Shown in pieces: positions 25,420 to 34,067 of a DNA stretch of 50,804 nucleotides. Under the pieces are notes generated by a model. That model was not told where the DNA came from. It worked only from the letters and a program-made list of their open reading frames with translations, and did not search any database. The DNA lies in the NCBI GenBank assembly GCA_031271375.1, contig JAISVU010000175.1, positions 1 to 50,804 on the forward strand, read 5' to 3'. The position numbers and the translations under genes are program-made. The stretch comes from Clostridiales bacterium (GTDB taxonomy: Bacteria; Bacillota; Clostridia; Lachnospirales; WRAX01). Numbering within the stretch: position 1 is the first letter of the stretch; each line of letters begins with the position of its first letter.

Positions 25420-26805
25420 ATGCCGATAATAGCAGCCTACGCAATGCCGCACCCGCCCCTGGCTGTTCCGGGCATTAGCCCCAAAGAGAGCGGGATACCA
25501 AAAACCCTGACAGCTTATGACGAAGCCGCGCGGCAGATCGCGGAGCTGGCCCCCGAAACCATAGTGTTTATAACCCCCCACAACGTCCTGTATTCGGATT
25601 ACTTTCACATTTCACCGGGGAAGTCGGCTGCGGGCGACATGGCCCGCTTTGACGCCGAGGAAGTGCGGCTCGAAGCCCAATATGACGAGGAATTCGCGGG
25701 CGAGATTGCGAAGCTGGCCGGCGAGTGCGGCCTCAGGGCCGGCCTTGAGGGGGAGAAGGACAGCGCGCTGGATCACGGGGTCTTTGTGCCGATGTGGTTC
25801 ATCAACCGGCGTTACAGCGCGTATAAGGCGGTGCGCGTGTGCCAGTCCGGGATGGAGCCTGCGGAGCATTACCGCCTGGGGCGGCTGATAGCGCAGGCCG
25901 CCGAGAACACGGGCCGCAAAACCGTGATGATTGCCAGCGGCGACCTGTCGCACAAGCTGACGAAGGACAGCCCTTACGGGCATTCGCCGCAAGGCCCGGC
26001 CTTCGACAAGGCTGTTACCGACGCCTTTGACGCGGCGGATTTCCTCTCCCTCTTCAACATCCCGCTGGAAACACGCGAGGCGGCGGCAGAGTGCGGCTAC
26101 AACTCGTTTATCACGCTGGCAGGCTGTTTTGACGGGCAAGCCGTTACGGGCAAGCTGTTGTCATACGAAGGGCCTTACGGCGTGGGCTATGCCATAGCTT
26201 CGTTTATCCCGGGCAAGCCGGACGCGGACCGCTACGTCTTAAACCAGTACGAAACCGTGACCTTCGACGCCGCGAGGAAGTCCCAGGAGACCGAAGACCC
26301 CTGGCAGCTCCTTGCGAGGCAGTCTCTGGAATGCGCCGTTTTGAACAACCGCCAGCTGGAGATGCCCGACGGTCTGCCGGATGAACTTACAAACAGCAAG
26401 GCCGGGGTATTCGTATCCCTGCATAAAAACGGGCGGCTGAGGGGCTGTATCGGCACGATAACGCCTACCACAACCAGCGTCGCCGCCGAGATCATCCAGA
26501 ACGCCGTGTCCTCCGGCCTCCATGACGACCGCTTCGATCCCGTGAACGTCTCGGAGCTGCCGTTCATTACCTACAAGGTCGACGTCCTGTTCCCCCGCGA
26601 ATACTGCGCGGGGCCGGAAGACCTGGACGTCAGGCAATACGGCGTCATCGTGTACAACGGCAATAAACGCGGCCTGCTCCTGCCCAACCTGGAAGGCGTG
26701 GACACCGTGGAGGATCAGCTGCGCATAGCGAAGCAGAAGGCGGGCATCCCGCTGAACGCCCCTGTTAAGCTGGAACGCTTCCGGGTCGTCCGGCATGAGG
26801 GATGA
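25420..26805 (+). CDS. AmmeMemoRadiSam system proteins B and A fused (Memo-like plus AMMECR1)
   Basis: This 461-residue protein joins two domains usually named AmmeMemoRadiSam B and A. Residues 1 to about 265 are Memo-like, related to extradiol dioxygenases (AMPHPPLAVPGI, VFITPHN, LDHGVFVPMWF, MIASGDLSHKL, with conserved His and Asp). Residues from about 285 to 461 are AMMECR1, with the hallmark LRGCIGT and later YGVIVYNGNKRGLLLP. The biochemical role of this three-part system is not established as far as I know. The fusion and the 11-bp overlap with the radical SAM gene indicate that the parts act as one unit. The ATG at 25420 follows GGGAGTG. Confidence 0.92.
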   Translation: MPIIAAYAMPHPPLAVPGISPKESGIPKTLTAYDEAARQIAELAPETIVFITPHNVLYSDYFHISPGKSAAGDMARFDAEEVRLEAQYDEEFAGEIAKLAGECGLRAGLEGEKDSALDHGVFVPMWFINRRYSAYKAVRVCQSGMEPAEHYRLGRLIAQAAENTGRKTVMIASGDLSHKLTKDSPYGHSPQGPAFDKAVTDAFDAADFLSLFNIPLETREAAAECGYNSFITLAGCFDGQAVTGKLLSYEGPYGVGYAIASFIPGKPDADRYVLNQYETVTFDAARKSQETEDPWQLLARQSLECAVLNNRQLEMPDGLPDELTNSKAGVFVSLHKNGRLRGCIGTITPTTTSVAAEIIQNAVSSGLHDDRFDPVNVSELPFITYKVDVLFPREYCAGPEDLDVRQYGVIVYNGNKRGLLLPNLEGVDTVEDQLRIAKQKAGIPLNAPVKLERFRVVRHEG

Positions 26806-27661
26806 CCGCATAGCGGCGTTTTGGGAAGCGCTGGAGGGCGGCGCGGTTTCATGCGCCCTCTGCCCCCACGGCTGTAAAATTTCTCCGGGCCTATCGGGCC
26901 TCTGCGGCGTTAGGCGCAACGATGGCGGGGCATTGACCGCCGCGGGCTACGGCCTTGTCTCCTCCGCCGCGCTGGACCCGATAGAGAAGAAGCCCCTGGC
27001 GCGGTACAAGCCGGGGGCCTTTGTCCTGTCCGTCGGCGGGATAGGCTGCAATATGCGCTGCCCCTATTGCCAAAACAGCGCGATTTCAATGGAATATAAC
27101 CCGCAAAACACGCAAGCCCTTCCCCCGGAGGGCTTTGCGAGGCTGGCTGTGAAATACAAACCCCAGGGGAACATCGGCGCGGCTTATACCTATAACGAGC
27201 CGTTTATTAACTATGAGTATCTGCTGGACTGCGCCGCGCTTGTTAAAGAAGTGGGGCTGGACAATGTCGTCGTGACCAACGGATTCATTAACCCGGAGCC
27301 TTTCGAGCGCATACTGCCCTATATAGACGCGATAAATATTGATTTAAAGGGCTTTACCGAAGACTTTTATAAAAAATTGGGCGGAAGCCTAGAACCGGTG
27401 AAGAAGACTATCGCCACGGCCGCGAAGCGCTGCCATGTTGAGATTGCCGCGCTGATAATCCTCGGCGAAAACGAAAACGACGCCGAAGCCCTGGCGGACT
27501 GGCTGGCGTCAATCGATCCTGCGATCCCGCTGCACCTTAACCGCTTCTTCCCCCGTTACAAGTACGCCGGGAGGGAGCCGACGCCGAGGGAGACTATTCT
27601 ACGGCTGGCGGAGATGGCGCGAGGGCGGCTGAAGTATGTGTATGCGGGGAATATGGGGTGA
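26795..27661 (+). CDS. AmmeMemoRadiSam system radical SAM enzyme
   Basis: This 288-residue protein has the radical SAM cluster motif C-x3-C-x2-C in GCNMRCPYCQNS (about 84-95). It is preceded by the N-terminal Cys-rich segment CALCPHGCKI and GLCGVRRN that marks this subfamily (related to PflA-like and YgiQ-like activases). Later strands include GAAYTYNEP and VVVTNGFINPEP. It should cleave S-adenosylmethionine with a 4Fe-4S cluster to modify an unknown target. It overlaps the fused Memo-AMMECR1 gene by 11 bases, so the two are translated together. No substrate gene is recognisable next to it. Confidence 0.92.
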   Translation: MRDDRIAAFWEALEGGAVSCALCPHGCKISPGLSGLCGVRRNDGGALTAAGYGLVSSAALDPIEKKPLARYKPGAFVLSVGGIGCNMRCPYCQNSAISMEYNPQNTQALPPEGFARLAVKYKPQGNIGAAYTYNEPFINYEYLLDCAALVKEVGLDNVVVTNGFINPEPFERILPYIDAINIDLKGFTEDFYKKLGGSLEPVKKTIATAAKRCHVEIAALIILGENENDAEALADWLASIDPAIPLHLNRFFPRYKYAGREPTPRETILRLAEMARGRLKYVYAGNMG

Positions 27662-27729
27662 GGGAGTCTTTCGTAGAGCGCGGCCTCCTGGACGCGCCGA
27701 AGCTGGCATTCAATTCAAATCCCGGCGCG

Positions 27730-27748
27730 TTGCGGGTCAAGCCCGCAA
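27730..27748. repeat. Short palindromic intergenic repeat (TTGCGGG...CCCGCAA)
   Basis: TTGCGGG (27730-27736) and CCCGCAA (27742-27748) pair around TCAAG and are followed by TGACG. This form is widespread as a dispersed intergenic repeat in bacteria. The gene-free stretch 27662-28142 holds this element, a promoter and a two-copy tandem repeat. Confidence 0.5.
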
Positions 27749-27800
27749 TGACGACCTGCGCCCTACATAATTCCCTCGGATATCTTTATGTCGTTACGGG

Positions 27801-27829
27801 TTGACTTTACAGGATTTTTATGGTATTTT
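27801..27829 (+). promoter_or_regulatory. Candidate promoter upstream of the Sel1-TIR gene
   Basis: TTGACT (27801-27806), a 17-bp spacer and TATTTT (27824-27829) preceded by TGG. Transcription from here would give the Sel1-TIR mRNA a leader of about 310 bases made of two repeat units. Confidence 0.5.
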
Positions 27830-27840
27830 GTAGTTGGACA

Positions 27841-28122
27841 AGCGGATAAGCAATGCGAGCGGCTTGTCACAGACGTAGCCGGGCGGGGTCATCCCGCCCG
27901 GCGGGAACATAAGTGGCAAAACGTTGCAAATTCGCGCCTGCAACGGGCGGCATTACGCCGCCCCTACGGGTTGTTGGCATTAAGCGGATTAGTAATGTGA
28001 TCGGATTGGCGCAGACGTAGGGGCGGGGTCATCCCGCCCGGCAGGAGAATAAGTGGCAAAACGGCGCAAATACGCGCCTGCAGCAGGCGGCATAACGCCG
28101 CTCCTACGGGTTGTCGGCATTG
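27841..28122. repeat. Two tandem copies of a 140-142 bp palindrome-rich unit
   Basis: Unit 1 (27841-27982) and unit 2 (27983-28122) both run from AGCGGAT to the next AGCGGAT, with a third AGCGGATAAG at 28123. Each unit has a hairpin of the type GGGCGGGGTCATCCCGCCC (10-bp stem at 27878-27902 in unit 1). Both share AAGTGGCAAAACG, and each has a second hairpin followed by CCTACGGGTTGT (27945-27963 and 28085-28100). The copies differ at scattered bases, so the duplication is not recent. Confidence 0.8.
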
Positions 28123-28142
28123 AGCGGATAAGGGGTGGCGGC

Positions 28143-29234
28143 GTGGCAGATAAAATCACAAATGAGGAATTCTCGCGGCTTCTTGAGCGGAAGGCAGAAA
28201 AAGGCGACGCAGAGTTTATATATCGTGTGGCGCAGTGTTATCACGAGGGGTATAATGTCGATAGAAACTATGATGAATCTATAAAATAGGCAAGATTATC
28301 AGCAGAAAAGGGCTACGCCCCGGGCCAGTATATATTGGGAAGGCATTATTATTTGGGGCATGGTGTTAAAACAGATTTTAACGAGGCTGTCAAGTGGTTT
28401 AAAATGTCTTCAGATCAAGGCGATTGTAACGGACAGTTTTTGCTTGCATGGTGTTATATGCACGGTCATGGAGTTTCTCAAAATGACCGCGAAGCCGAAC
28501 GTTTATATAAACTATCTTCGGATCAGGGTTATCCTATCGCACAAGCCTCTCTTGTACGGATGTATCTGAACCTAGGAGAATCATTATGTGAAGCTAACAA
28601 GTCCATTGACAATATTAACACAGCAAAAGAATACTATGAAAAAGCATTAAAAGCTGCCAAAGACTACAACAGATATAGATGGGATGTAAAAGCAAGAATC
28701 GACAAGGGATTAGCTATGACAAACACCAAACTCGAAGAATTCAAAAAAGAAGAGGCAATAGAAGCCCATATTTCACCACGCAAGGATATCTTTATCAGCT
28801 ACTCCCACGAAGATATGCTCTACAAGAACGAGCTTCTCAAACATCTGAAAATGTTCAAATACATATATAACAATACAAAGTGGTGGGATGATTCACAGAT
28901 AGAACCAGGCGCAAAATGGAAAGACGAGATAAAAGCGGCTATGGAGCGAGCCAAAATTATCATTATTATGGGCTCGGTTAGTTTTTTTGCATCTGAATTC
29001 ATACAGGACGAAGAAATTCCTAAAATCCTAGAAGCCGCCGAAGAAGATGAGGCGGTAATACTGTGGCTGCCCGTCGGCACTTGCCTTTATGAAGATACCT
29101 TTGTAGGAAAATACCAGGCGGTATCAGACCCTTCCAAGCCGCTTGAGGATATGAACCCAAGCGACCGCAACAAGGTATATACCGCCCTGCTTAATCAAAT
29201 TAAAGATATATACGGCATTTCTACCGAGGCTTAA
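28143..29234 (+). pseudogene. Sel1-repeat protein with C-terminal TIR domain, interrupted by TAG
   Basis: One frame of 363 codons from a GTG at 28143 (preceded by AAGGGGTGG) encodes several Sel1-like helical repeats (about 14-160) and a C-terminal TIR domain (about 214-355). The TIR domain starts DIFISYSHEDMLYKNELLKH and has KWWDDSQIEPGAKWKDEI and an IIIIMGSVSFFAS strand. TIR domains in bacteria often consume NAD in anti-phage defence, and Sel1 repeats would be the sensing or scaffold part. Codon 49 (28287-28289) is TAG, inside a Sel1 repeat between ESIK and ARLSAEKGYAP, a position where relatives usually have Trp (TGG). Restart at 28335 (TTG) has no ribosome binding site. The gene is AT-rich relative to its neighbours (24 of 60 G+C in 28681-28740) and sits directly after the tandem repeat. 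Confidence 0.75.
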
Positions 29235-29344
29235 ACGGCAGCGCAGCCTTTACCTTCCTCTCCATCGCAGCCCCAAAGAACACGGCAGAAATCTCAACTG
29301 AATTAGTTTCCCGTCTCCGGTCATACTAACATCGGGTGATTTAC

Positions 29345-30688
29345 ATGAAGAGAATAATTGCCGCGCTCTGCGCGGCGCTGATGGTGTGGCCGGGGAGCAT
29401 CTTCAACGCGAGGGACAGGCGGATCGTTGAGCGTCTGAACAGCGACGCGATATACGACAACATCCATATCTCCGGGGTGCCTGTGGGCGGCCTGACTAAA
29501 GACAAGGCAAGGCAAGCCCTGTGCGAACGCTTTCGCGAACTGGAAAACCTGACGGTGACATTAACCGGGGCAAAGGAACCCGTGAGCTTCACGCTGCGGG
29601 AGCTGGGCGGGTTTTACAACGCGGACAGGGCGATTGATGCGGCCTGGAACTACGCGAGGGAAGGCGGAAACGCCGAACGCGTCCGCCAGCTGAACCTCAT
29701 CGCCGAGACCCCTCTCAGCCTTGAGGCCGACTTTATTATTGACGGCGAAAGGCTTGATTCCGTCATTGATTCCCTTTCCAAACGGCTGTACAGCCCTCCA
29801 ACGGAACCGTCCCTGCGTTTTAATAACGGCGTTTTCAGCGTTTCGGATCCTGTATGCGGGTCTGAGGTGGACGCGGCCCGGTTGAAAAAGATGCTTATGG
29901 ATATTTTGACGGCGCGGGAATCCGCGAGTGCGGAGCTGCCGCTGACCGCTGTGAATCCCAAGCTCGCGCCTTCCGACCTGTGGCGGGCGACAAGCCTTTT
30001 GGGTTCCTCCTCCACCGATATGAGCGCAAGCTCTGAAAACCGCGTGAAAAACCTGGCTTTGGCCGCTTCCAGGCTTAACGGTGTAATGATTATGCCGGGA
30101 GAGGTGTTTTCCACAAACGCCGCGCTTAACCCGGGAACGGGCGATAACGGCTACCTGCCCGCGGGTTCGTACCTTAACGGCGAGGTGGTTGATTCCGTTG
30201 GCGGCGGCGTTTGCCAGGCGGCGACGACGCTGTACATGGCCCTTCTGTGCGCGGAGCTGCCCGTAGTGGAACGCCAGAACCATTCGATGCCCGTCGCTTA
30301 CGCGGATTACGGCTTCGACGCAACGCTGGCCGAAGGGTTAATAGATTTGAAATTCAAAAACACAACGGAGCTGCCCGTTACATTAGAATGTTTTATCGCG
30401 GACGGACGGCTGCGGGTTAATATCTACGGGGAGGAAACCAGGCCGTATAACCGCACGCTGCGTTTCGAGAACGAGCTGGTGGAGGTAATGGCCGCGCCGG
30501 AACAGGAAGTGATCAGCGACCCGCTGCTGCCAAAGGACGGATTTGTCGTAGAGGTTAAAGCCAGGGACGGATATGTCTACAAACTATATAAATTGGTGTA
30601 TGTGAATAATGCGCTTGTGAACCGCGTACAGATTAATACCAGCACATACAAGCCCGTCCGGGGAAAGGCGCGCGTCGGGATACGGTAG
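29345..30688 (+). CDS. VanW family protein with PG-binding-like N-terminal domain
   Basis: A protein of about 447 residues has an N-terminal signal or anchor (RIIAALCAALMVWPGSIF), a putative peptidoglycan-binding domain of the YoaR/PG_binding_4 kind (about 30-200), and a VanW domain with the pattern MIMPGEVFSTNAALNPGTG, GGGVCQAATTLYMALL and ERQNHSMPVAYADYGFDAT. VanW proteins accompany some vancomycin-resistance clusters but are widespread in Clostridia, and their reaction is not known. The ATG at 29345 was chosen for GGTGA five bases upstream; a GTG three codons earlier is possible. It ends in TAG. The 110-bp gap before it shows no clear signal. Confidence 0.85.
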   Translation: MKRIIAALCAALMVWPGSIFNARDRRIVERLNSDAIYDNIHISGVPVGGLTKDKARQALCERFRELENLTVTLTGAKEPVSFTLRELGGFYNADRAIDAAWNYAREGGNAERVRQLNLIAETPLSLEADFIIDGERLDSVIDSLSKRLYSPPTEPSLRFNNGVFSVSDPVCGSEVDAARLKKMLMDILTARESASAELPLTAVNPKLAPSDLWRATSLLGSSSTDMSASSENRVKNLALAASRLNGVMIMPGEVFSTNAALNPGTGDNGYLPAGSYLNGEVVDSVGGGVCQAATTLYMALLCAELPVVERQNHSMPVAYADYGFDATLAEGLIDLKFKNTTELPVTLECFIADGRLRVNIYGEETRPYNRTLRFENELVEVMAAPEQEVISDPLLPKDGFVVEVKARDGYVYKLYKLVYVNNALVNRVQINTSTYKPVRGKARVGIR

Positions 30689-30694
30689 ATATGA

Positions 30695-30723
30695 TTGACT
30701 TGTCCTCCCCTTTGCTGTAAAAT
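30695..30723 (+). promoter_or_regulatory. Promoter of the aldo/keto reductase gene
   Basis: TTGACT (30695-30700), a 17-bp spacer and TAAAAT (30718-30723) lie 32 bases before the start codon, directly after the vanW-like stop. Confidence 0.65.
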
Positions 30724-30755
30724 AGTAATTAAGAAAGGTGCTGGGGAGGATACGG

Positions 30756-31931
30756 ATGATCTATAAGGCATTCAAGGATTTACAGCTGTCATGGCTTGGC
30801 ATGGGCAATATGCGCCTGCCAGTCGTCGGCGAGCGCGGTCCCATCGACGAAAAGCTGGCAAGCGAGATTATTGATTACGCCTATGCCAACGGCGTTAATT
30901 ATTACGACACCGCCTATATGTATCACGGCGGCCATTCCGAGGAGTTTATAGGCAAGGCCCTGGCGCGGTATCCCAGGGACAGCTTTTACCTCGCTACGAA
31001 GATGCCGGGGCATATTATGCGCCGCGCGGGGGATACGATGGAAGTCGGCGGCACGATGATTGCTAAGAAGACGATATCCGGCCCCGCCGACGTGTTTGAA
31101 GAGCAGCTGGAGAAATGCGGCGTCGATTATTTCGATTTCTATCTGCTGCATAACCTTTCAGAGAGCTCTTACAATTTATACGCCGACGACGAGCTGGGTA
31201 TTATCGAGTATGTCCTTGCCCAGAAAAAAGCGGGGCGCATACGTCACCTGGGCTTCTCCGCCCACGCCTCGGCCGCGACTATCGACAAGTTCCTTAGTAA
31301 ATACGATTGCTTCGAGTTCGTTCAGATTCAGCTCAATTATATGGACTGGATGCTGCAGGACGCCAAAACAAAGTATGAGGTTATTACGAAGCACGGCCTT
31401 CCCGTTGTCGTTATGGAGCCCTGCCGGGGCGGCAAGCTGGCGGCCCCCGGCGAAGCCGCAACCGAGATACTCAGGCAGGCAAGGCCCGGCGACAGCCCGG
31501 CGGCCTGGGCGTTCCGGTTCATACAGTCCCTCCCGAACGTAACCGTAGCCCTCAGCGGAATGACGACGCTGGAGCAGCTTAAAGAGAATGTCGCTCTGTT
31601 CTCCAAAGACGATCCGCTTACTGAGGAAGATAAAACCGTATTGCAAAAGGCGATAGCGGCAATGGCCAGTATCGTGCCCTGCACCGCCTGCCGCTACTGC
31701 TGCGACGGCTGCCCGCAGAAGCTGGATATTCCCAAGCTGATCGGCTTGAACAACGAGGCGTCGTTCTCGCTGTCGTGGCAGGTGACAAACGCCCTGGGCG
31801 CTATGAGCGAAGCGGAAAAACCTTCGGCCTGCGTCTCCTGCGGGGAATGTTCAAAAATCTGCCCGCAGGGCATTGACGTACCCGGCGTGCTGCAAAAATT
31901 CGCCGCAAGGTTAAACAGCGCGGCTTCCTGA
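30756..31931 (+). CDS. Aldo/keto reductase with C-terminal ferredoxin-like Fe-S domain
   Basis: A protein of about 391 residues has an aldo/keto reductase barrel with the catalytic set in MGNMRLP, YDTAYMYHGGHSEEFIGKAL (Asp and Tyr) and YLATKMPGH (Lys), and a His in FYLLHNLSE. The C-terminal 90 residues carry two cysteine motifs, CTACRYCCDGCPQ and CVSCGECSKICPQGIDVP, typical of 4Fe-4S clusters. This combination is common in anaerobes and suggests electron transfer from Fe-S clusters or NAD(P)H to an unknown carbonyl substrate. The ATG at 30756 follows GGGGAGG; six codons upstream are open but not needed. It has its own promoter. Confidence 0.9.
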   Translation: MIYKAFKDLQLSWLGMGNMRLPVVGERGPIDEKLASEIIDYAYANGVNYYDTAYMYHGGHSEEFIGKALARYPRDSFYLATKMPGHIMRRAGDTMEVGGTMIAKKTISGPADVFEEQLEKCGVDYFDFYLLHNLSESSYNLYADDELGIIEYVLAQKKAGRIRHLGFSAHASAATIDKFLSKYDCFEFVQIQLNYMDWMLQDAKTKYEVITKHGLPVVVMEPCRGGKLAAPGEAATEILRQARPGDSPAAWAFRFIQSLPNVTVALSGMTTLEQLKENVALFSKDDPLTEEDKTVLQKAIAAMASIVPCTACRYCCDGCPQKLDIPKLIGLNNEASFSLSWQVTNALGAMSEAEKPSACVSCGECSKICPQGIDVPGVLQKFAARLNSAAS

Positions 31932-31985
31932 TATACCGCAGCCCCCATCTCGGTTCCGGCCCCCGGTTCCGAGTTCTTTTTTCTA

Positions 31986-32015
31986 TTGATTAACATTTAT
32001 AGTATGTAGTATAAT
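31986..32015 (+). promoter_or_regulatory. Promoter of the asp23-yloV-recG group
   Basis: TTGATT (31986-31991), an 18-bp spacer and TATAAT (32010-32015) lie 32 bases upstream of the GTG start of the Asp23 gene. Confidence 0.6.
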
Positions 32016-32047
32016 AAGACTTGGACTTTTGTATGGGAGGTAGTTAA

Positions 32048-32404
32048 GTGGCCGGAGGCGTCCGAAACCAATATGGAGAGATAGCGATAGGCAACGAGGT
32101 AATAGCGCGGATAGCGGGCCGGGCAGCGATGGAGTGCTACGGCGTCGTCGGCATGGCCGCGAAGAATGTGAAAGACGGCATCGCAAGGCTTTTGAAGAAG
32201 GAAAGCCTTACAAAGGGTATACGCCTCACAGCGGAGAATAACGAGTTGAGTATCGACCTCCATGTGATAATGCTGTATGGCACGAGCATTTACGCCATCT
32301 GCAACTCGCTGATCGACTCGGTCAAGTATAAAGTGGAGCAATACACAGGATTAACCGTAAAAGCCGTCAATGTTTTTGTGGACGGTCTGCGGGTGGAGAA
32401 TTGA
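32048..32404 (+). CDS. Asp23/Gls24 family protein (YloU-like)
   Basis: This 118-residue protein has the Asp23/Gls24 layout: QYGEIAIGNEVIARIAGRAA near the start (read in two pieces), then ECYGVVGMA, and DLHVIMLYGTSIYAICNSL in the second half. In Bacillus the equivalent yloU lies before the DAK2 gene yloV and then recG, as here. Members link to envelope stress or lipid metabolism, but the exact role is not settled. It starts with GTG at 32048 after GGGAGGT. It is the first gene of a three-gene group with yloV and recG. Confidence 0.9.
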   Translation: MAGGVRNQYGEIAIGNEVIARIAGRAAMECYGVVGMAAKNVKDGIARLLKKESLTKGIRLTAENNELSIDLHVIMLYGTSIYAICNSLIDSVKYKVEQYTGLTVKAVNVFVDGLRVEN

Positions 32405-32423
32405 TAACCCGGGAGGGCTGTAA

Positions 32424-34067
32424 TTGAAAAAGTGGAGGCTTAACGGGCGGATGCTTAAAACGGCGGTAATAGCCGGGGCCAACGCCCTTTACGAAAGAAA
32501 ATCGGAGATCGACGCGTTGAACGTCTTCCCTGTCCCGGACGGTGATACGGGAACCAATATGTACCTGACCGCTCTGTCCGCCGCGATAGACGTGGAAAAG
32601 CTCCCCAGGGAAGCGACGGTTCATGCCGTCGCGAAGGCCGCGGCTACAGGGGCTTTACGCGGGGCGCGGGGCAATTCAGGGGTTATCCTGTCGCAGCTGT
32701 TCCGCGGCTTCGCAAAGGGTTTTGAGGGCATGGAATCCGCAAGCTGCGAAAACCTGGCCTCGGCGCTGAACGCCGCGGTTGAAACGGCATACAAAGCTAT
32801 AATGAAGCCCAAAGAAGGCACGATCCTCACTGTGGCCAGGGAGACGGCGGGGAAGGTTCAAGAGCTGCATAATGAAGGCGTCGCTCCGTGCAAGCTGTTT
32901 GAGCAAAGCATCACATACGGGCAGGACATTTTGTCGAGGACAAAGGAAATGCTGCCGGCGCTCAAAGCCGCCGATGTGGTGGACGCCGGGGGTATGGGTT
33001 TTATTACGATTATTGAAGCCGCTTACGAGGCCCTTGCCGGGCGGAAGCCGGATCAGCCCGTTCTTGAGATTGCCGATCATACGGAACGTTCAGACGAGGT
33101 AAGCGGCGCCTTCAGGGCTCTTAACCGCTTCTCAACCGACACGATTGAGTTCGCTTACGACACGGAGTTTTTTATCTTTACCGATGGCGCGAGCGAACCC
33201 TTCGAAGAGGCGTTCGTAGAATACCTGGACACAATGGGCGATTCCATTGTCACCGCCGCCGAGGAGAATTACATCAAGGTTCATGTTCATACAAACAGAC
33301 CCGGCGCGGTGCTGGAAAAGGCGCTAACAATCGGAGCGCTGGACCGGGTGAAGGTCGAAAACATGCGTTTCCAGCATGAGGAAAAGACGGCGGAAGCGGC
33401 GGCGTATAAACCAACCGGTTTCATCGCGGTTGCCGGTGGCGAGGGATTCAAGGAGATATTCCGGAGCCTGGGGGCGGATTATGTCATTGAAGGCGGCCAG
33501 ACGATGAACCCCAGTTCCGAAGACTTCCTCAACGCCATCTACTGCGTCCCCGCCAAAGAGATCGTTGTTCTCCCAAATAATAAAAACGTAATACTCGCGG
33601 CACGTCAGGCAGGGGAACTATGCAAGGAAAAGACCATCTATGTCATTCCGACGCGTTCGATGCCGCAAGGCCTCACGGCGCTTATGTCCTATATACACGA
33701 TGAAGGAACCGCCGAAAACGCCGCCAATATGGAAGATGCAATAAATAATATCCATACGGCCCATATTACCACCGCGGTACGCAGCACGGTTATCGACGGC
33801 ATCAGCGTGACAAAGGGCGACGCGATAGGCATTGTGGACGGCGAAGTGACCCTTAGCCATAAAAACATGAACGAGGCGGCGCGCCGCACCGCCGAAAAAC
33901 TCATAACGGACGATACGAGCTTTGTTACCATATATTACGGCGAGGACGCGAAGCCGAAGGACGCGGACAAACTAATGGAGTATATTAAGAAGCGCTATCC
34001 CGCCTGCGAGGTTGAGGTTCAAAGCGGCGGCCAGCCCGTGTACCGCTATATCCTGTCCGCCGAATAA
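32424..34067 (+). CDS. DAK2/DhaL plus DegV-like protein (YloV/FakA type)
   Basis: This 547-residue protein has an N-terminal DhaL domain with the ATP and Mg site of dihydroxyacetone-kinase relatives: NVFPVPDGDTGTNM (about 33-46) and ATGALRGARGNSGVILSQL. A middle FakA-type domain and a C-terminal region (VIPTRSMPQGLTALMSY, then VEVQSGGQPVYRYILS) follow. Related FakA proteins phosphorylate fatty acids bound to a FakB (DegV) partner, which feeds host fatty acids into phospholipids. The start is TTG at 32424 with GGAGGG six bases upstream. Its stop overlaps the recG start (TAATG). No FakB gene is in the window. Confidence 0.88.
   Translation: MKKWRLNGRMLKTAVIAGANALYERKSEIDALNVFPVPDGDTGTNMYLTALSAAIDVEKLPREATVHAVAKAAATGALRGARGNSGVILSQLFRGFAKGFEGMESASCENLASALNAAVETAYKAIMKPKEGTILTVARETAGKVQELHNEGVAPCKLFEQSITYGQDILSRTKEMLPALKAADVVDAGGMGFITIIEAAYEALAGRKPDQPVLEIADHTERSDEVSGAFRALNRFSTDTIEFAYDTEFFIFTDGASEPFEEAFVEYLDTMGDSIVTAAEENYIKVHVHTNRPGAVLEKALTIGALDRVKVENMRFQHEEKTAEAAAYKPTGFIAVAGGEGFKEIFRSLGADYVIEGGQTMNPSSEDFLNAIYCVPAKEIVVLPNNKNVILAARQAGELCKEKTIYVIPTRSMPQGLTALMSYIHDEGTAENAANMEDAINNIHTAHITTAVRSTVIDGISVTKGDAIGIVDGEVTLSHKNMNEAARRTAEKLITDDTSFVTIYYGEDAKPKDADKLMEYIKKRYPACEVEVQSGGQPVYRYILSAE

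Noticed and set aside
27788..28000. A 70-codon frame in the intergenic repeat region.
   Set aside because: It reads through the palindromic repeat and its sequence is not protein-like.
27841..28122. CRISPR array.
   Set aside because: There are only two units of about 141 bp, with internal palindromes and no unique spacers of constant length.
29235..29344. Searched for a terminator or promoter between the Sel1-TIR and vanW-like genes.
   Set aside because: No convincing hairpin or -35/-10 pair was seen.
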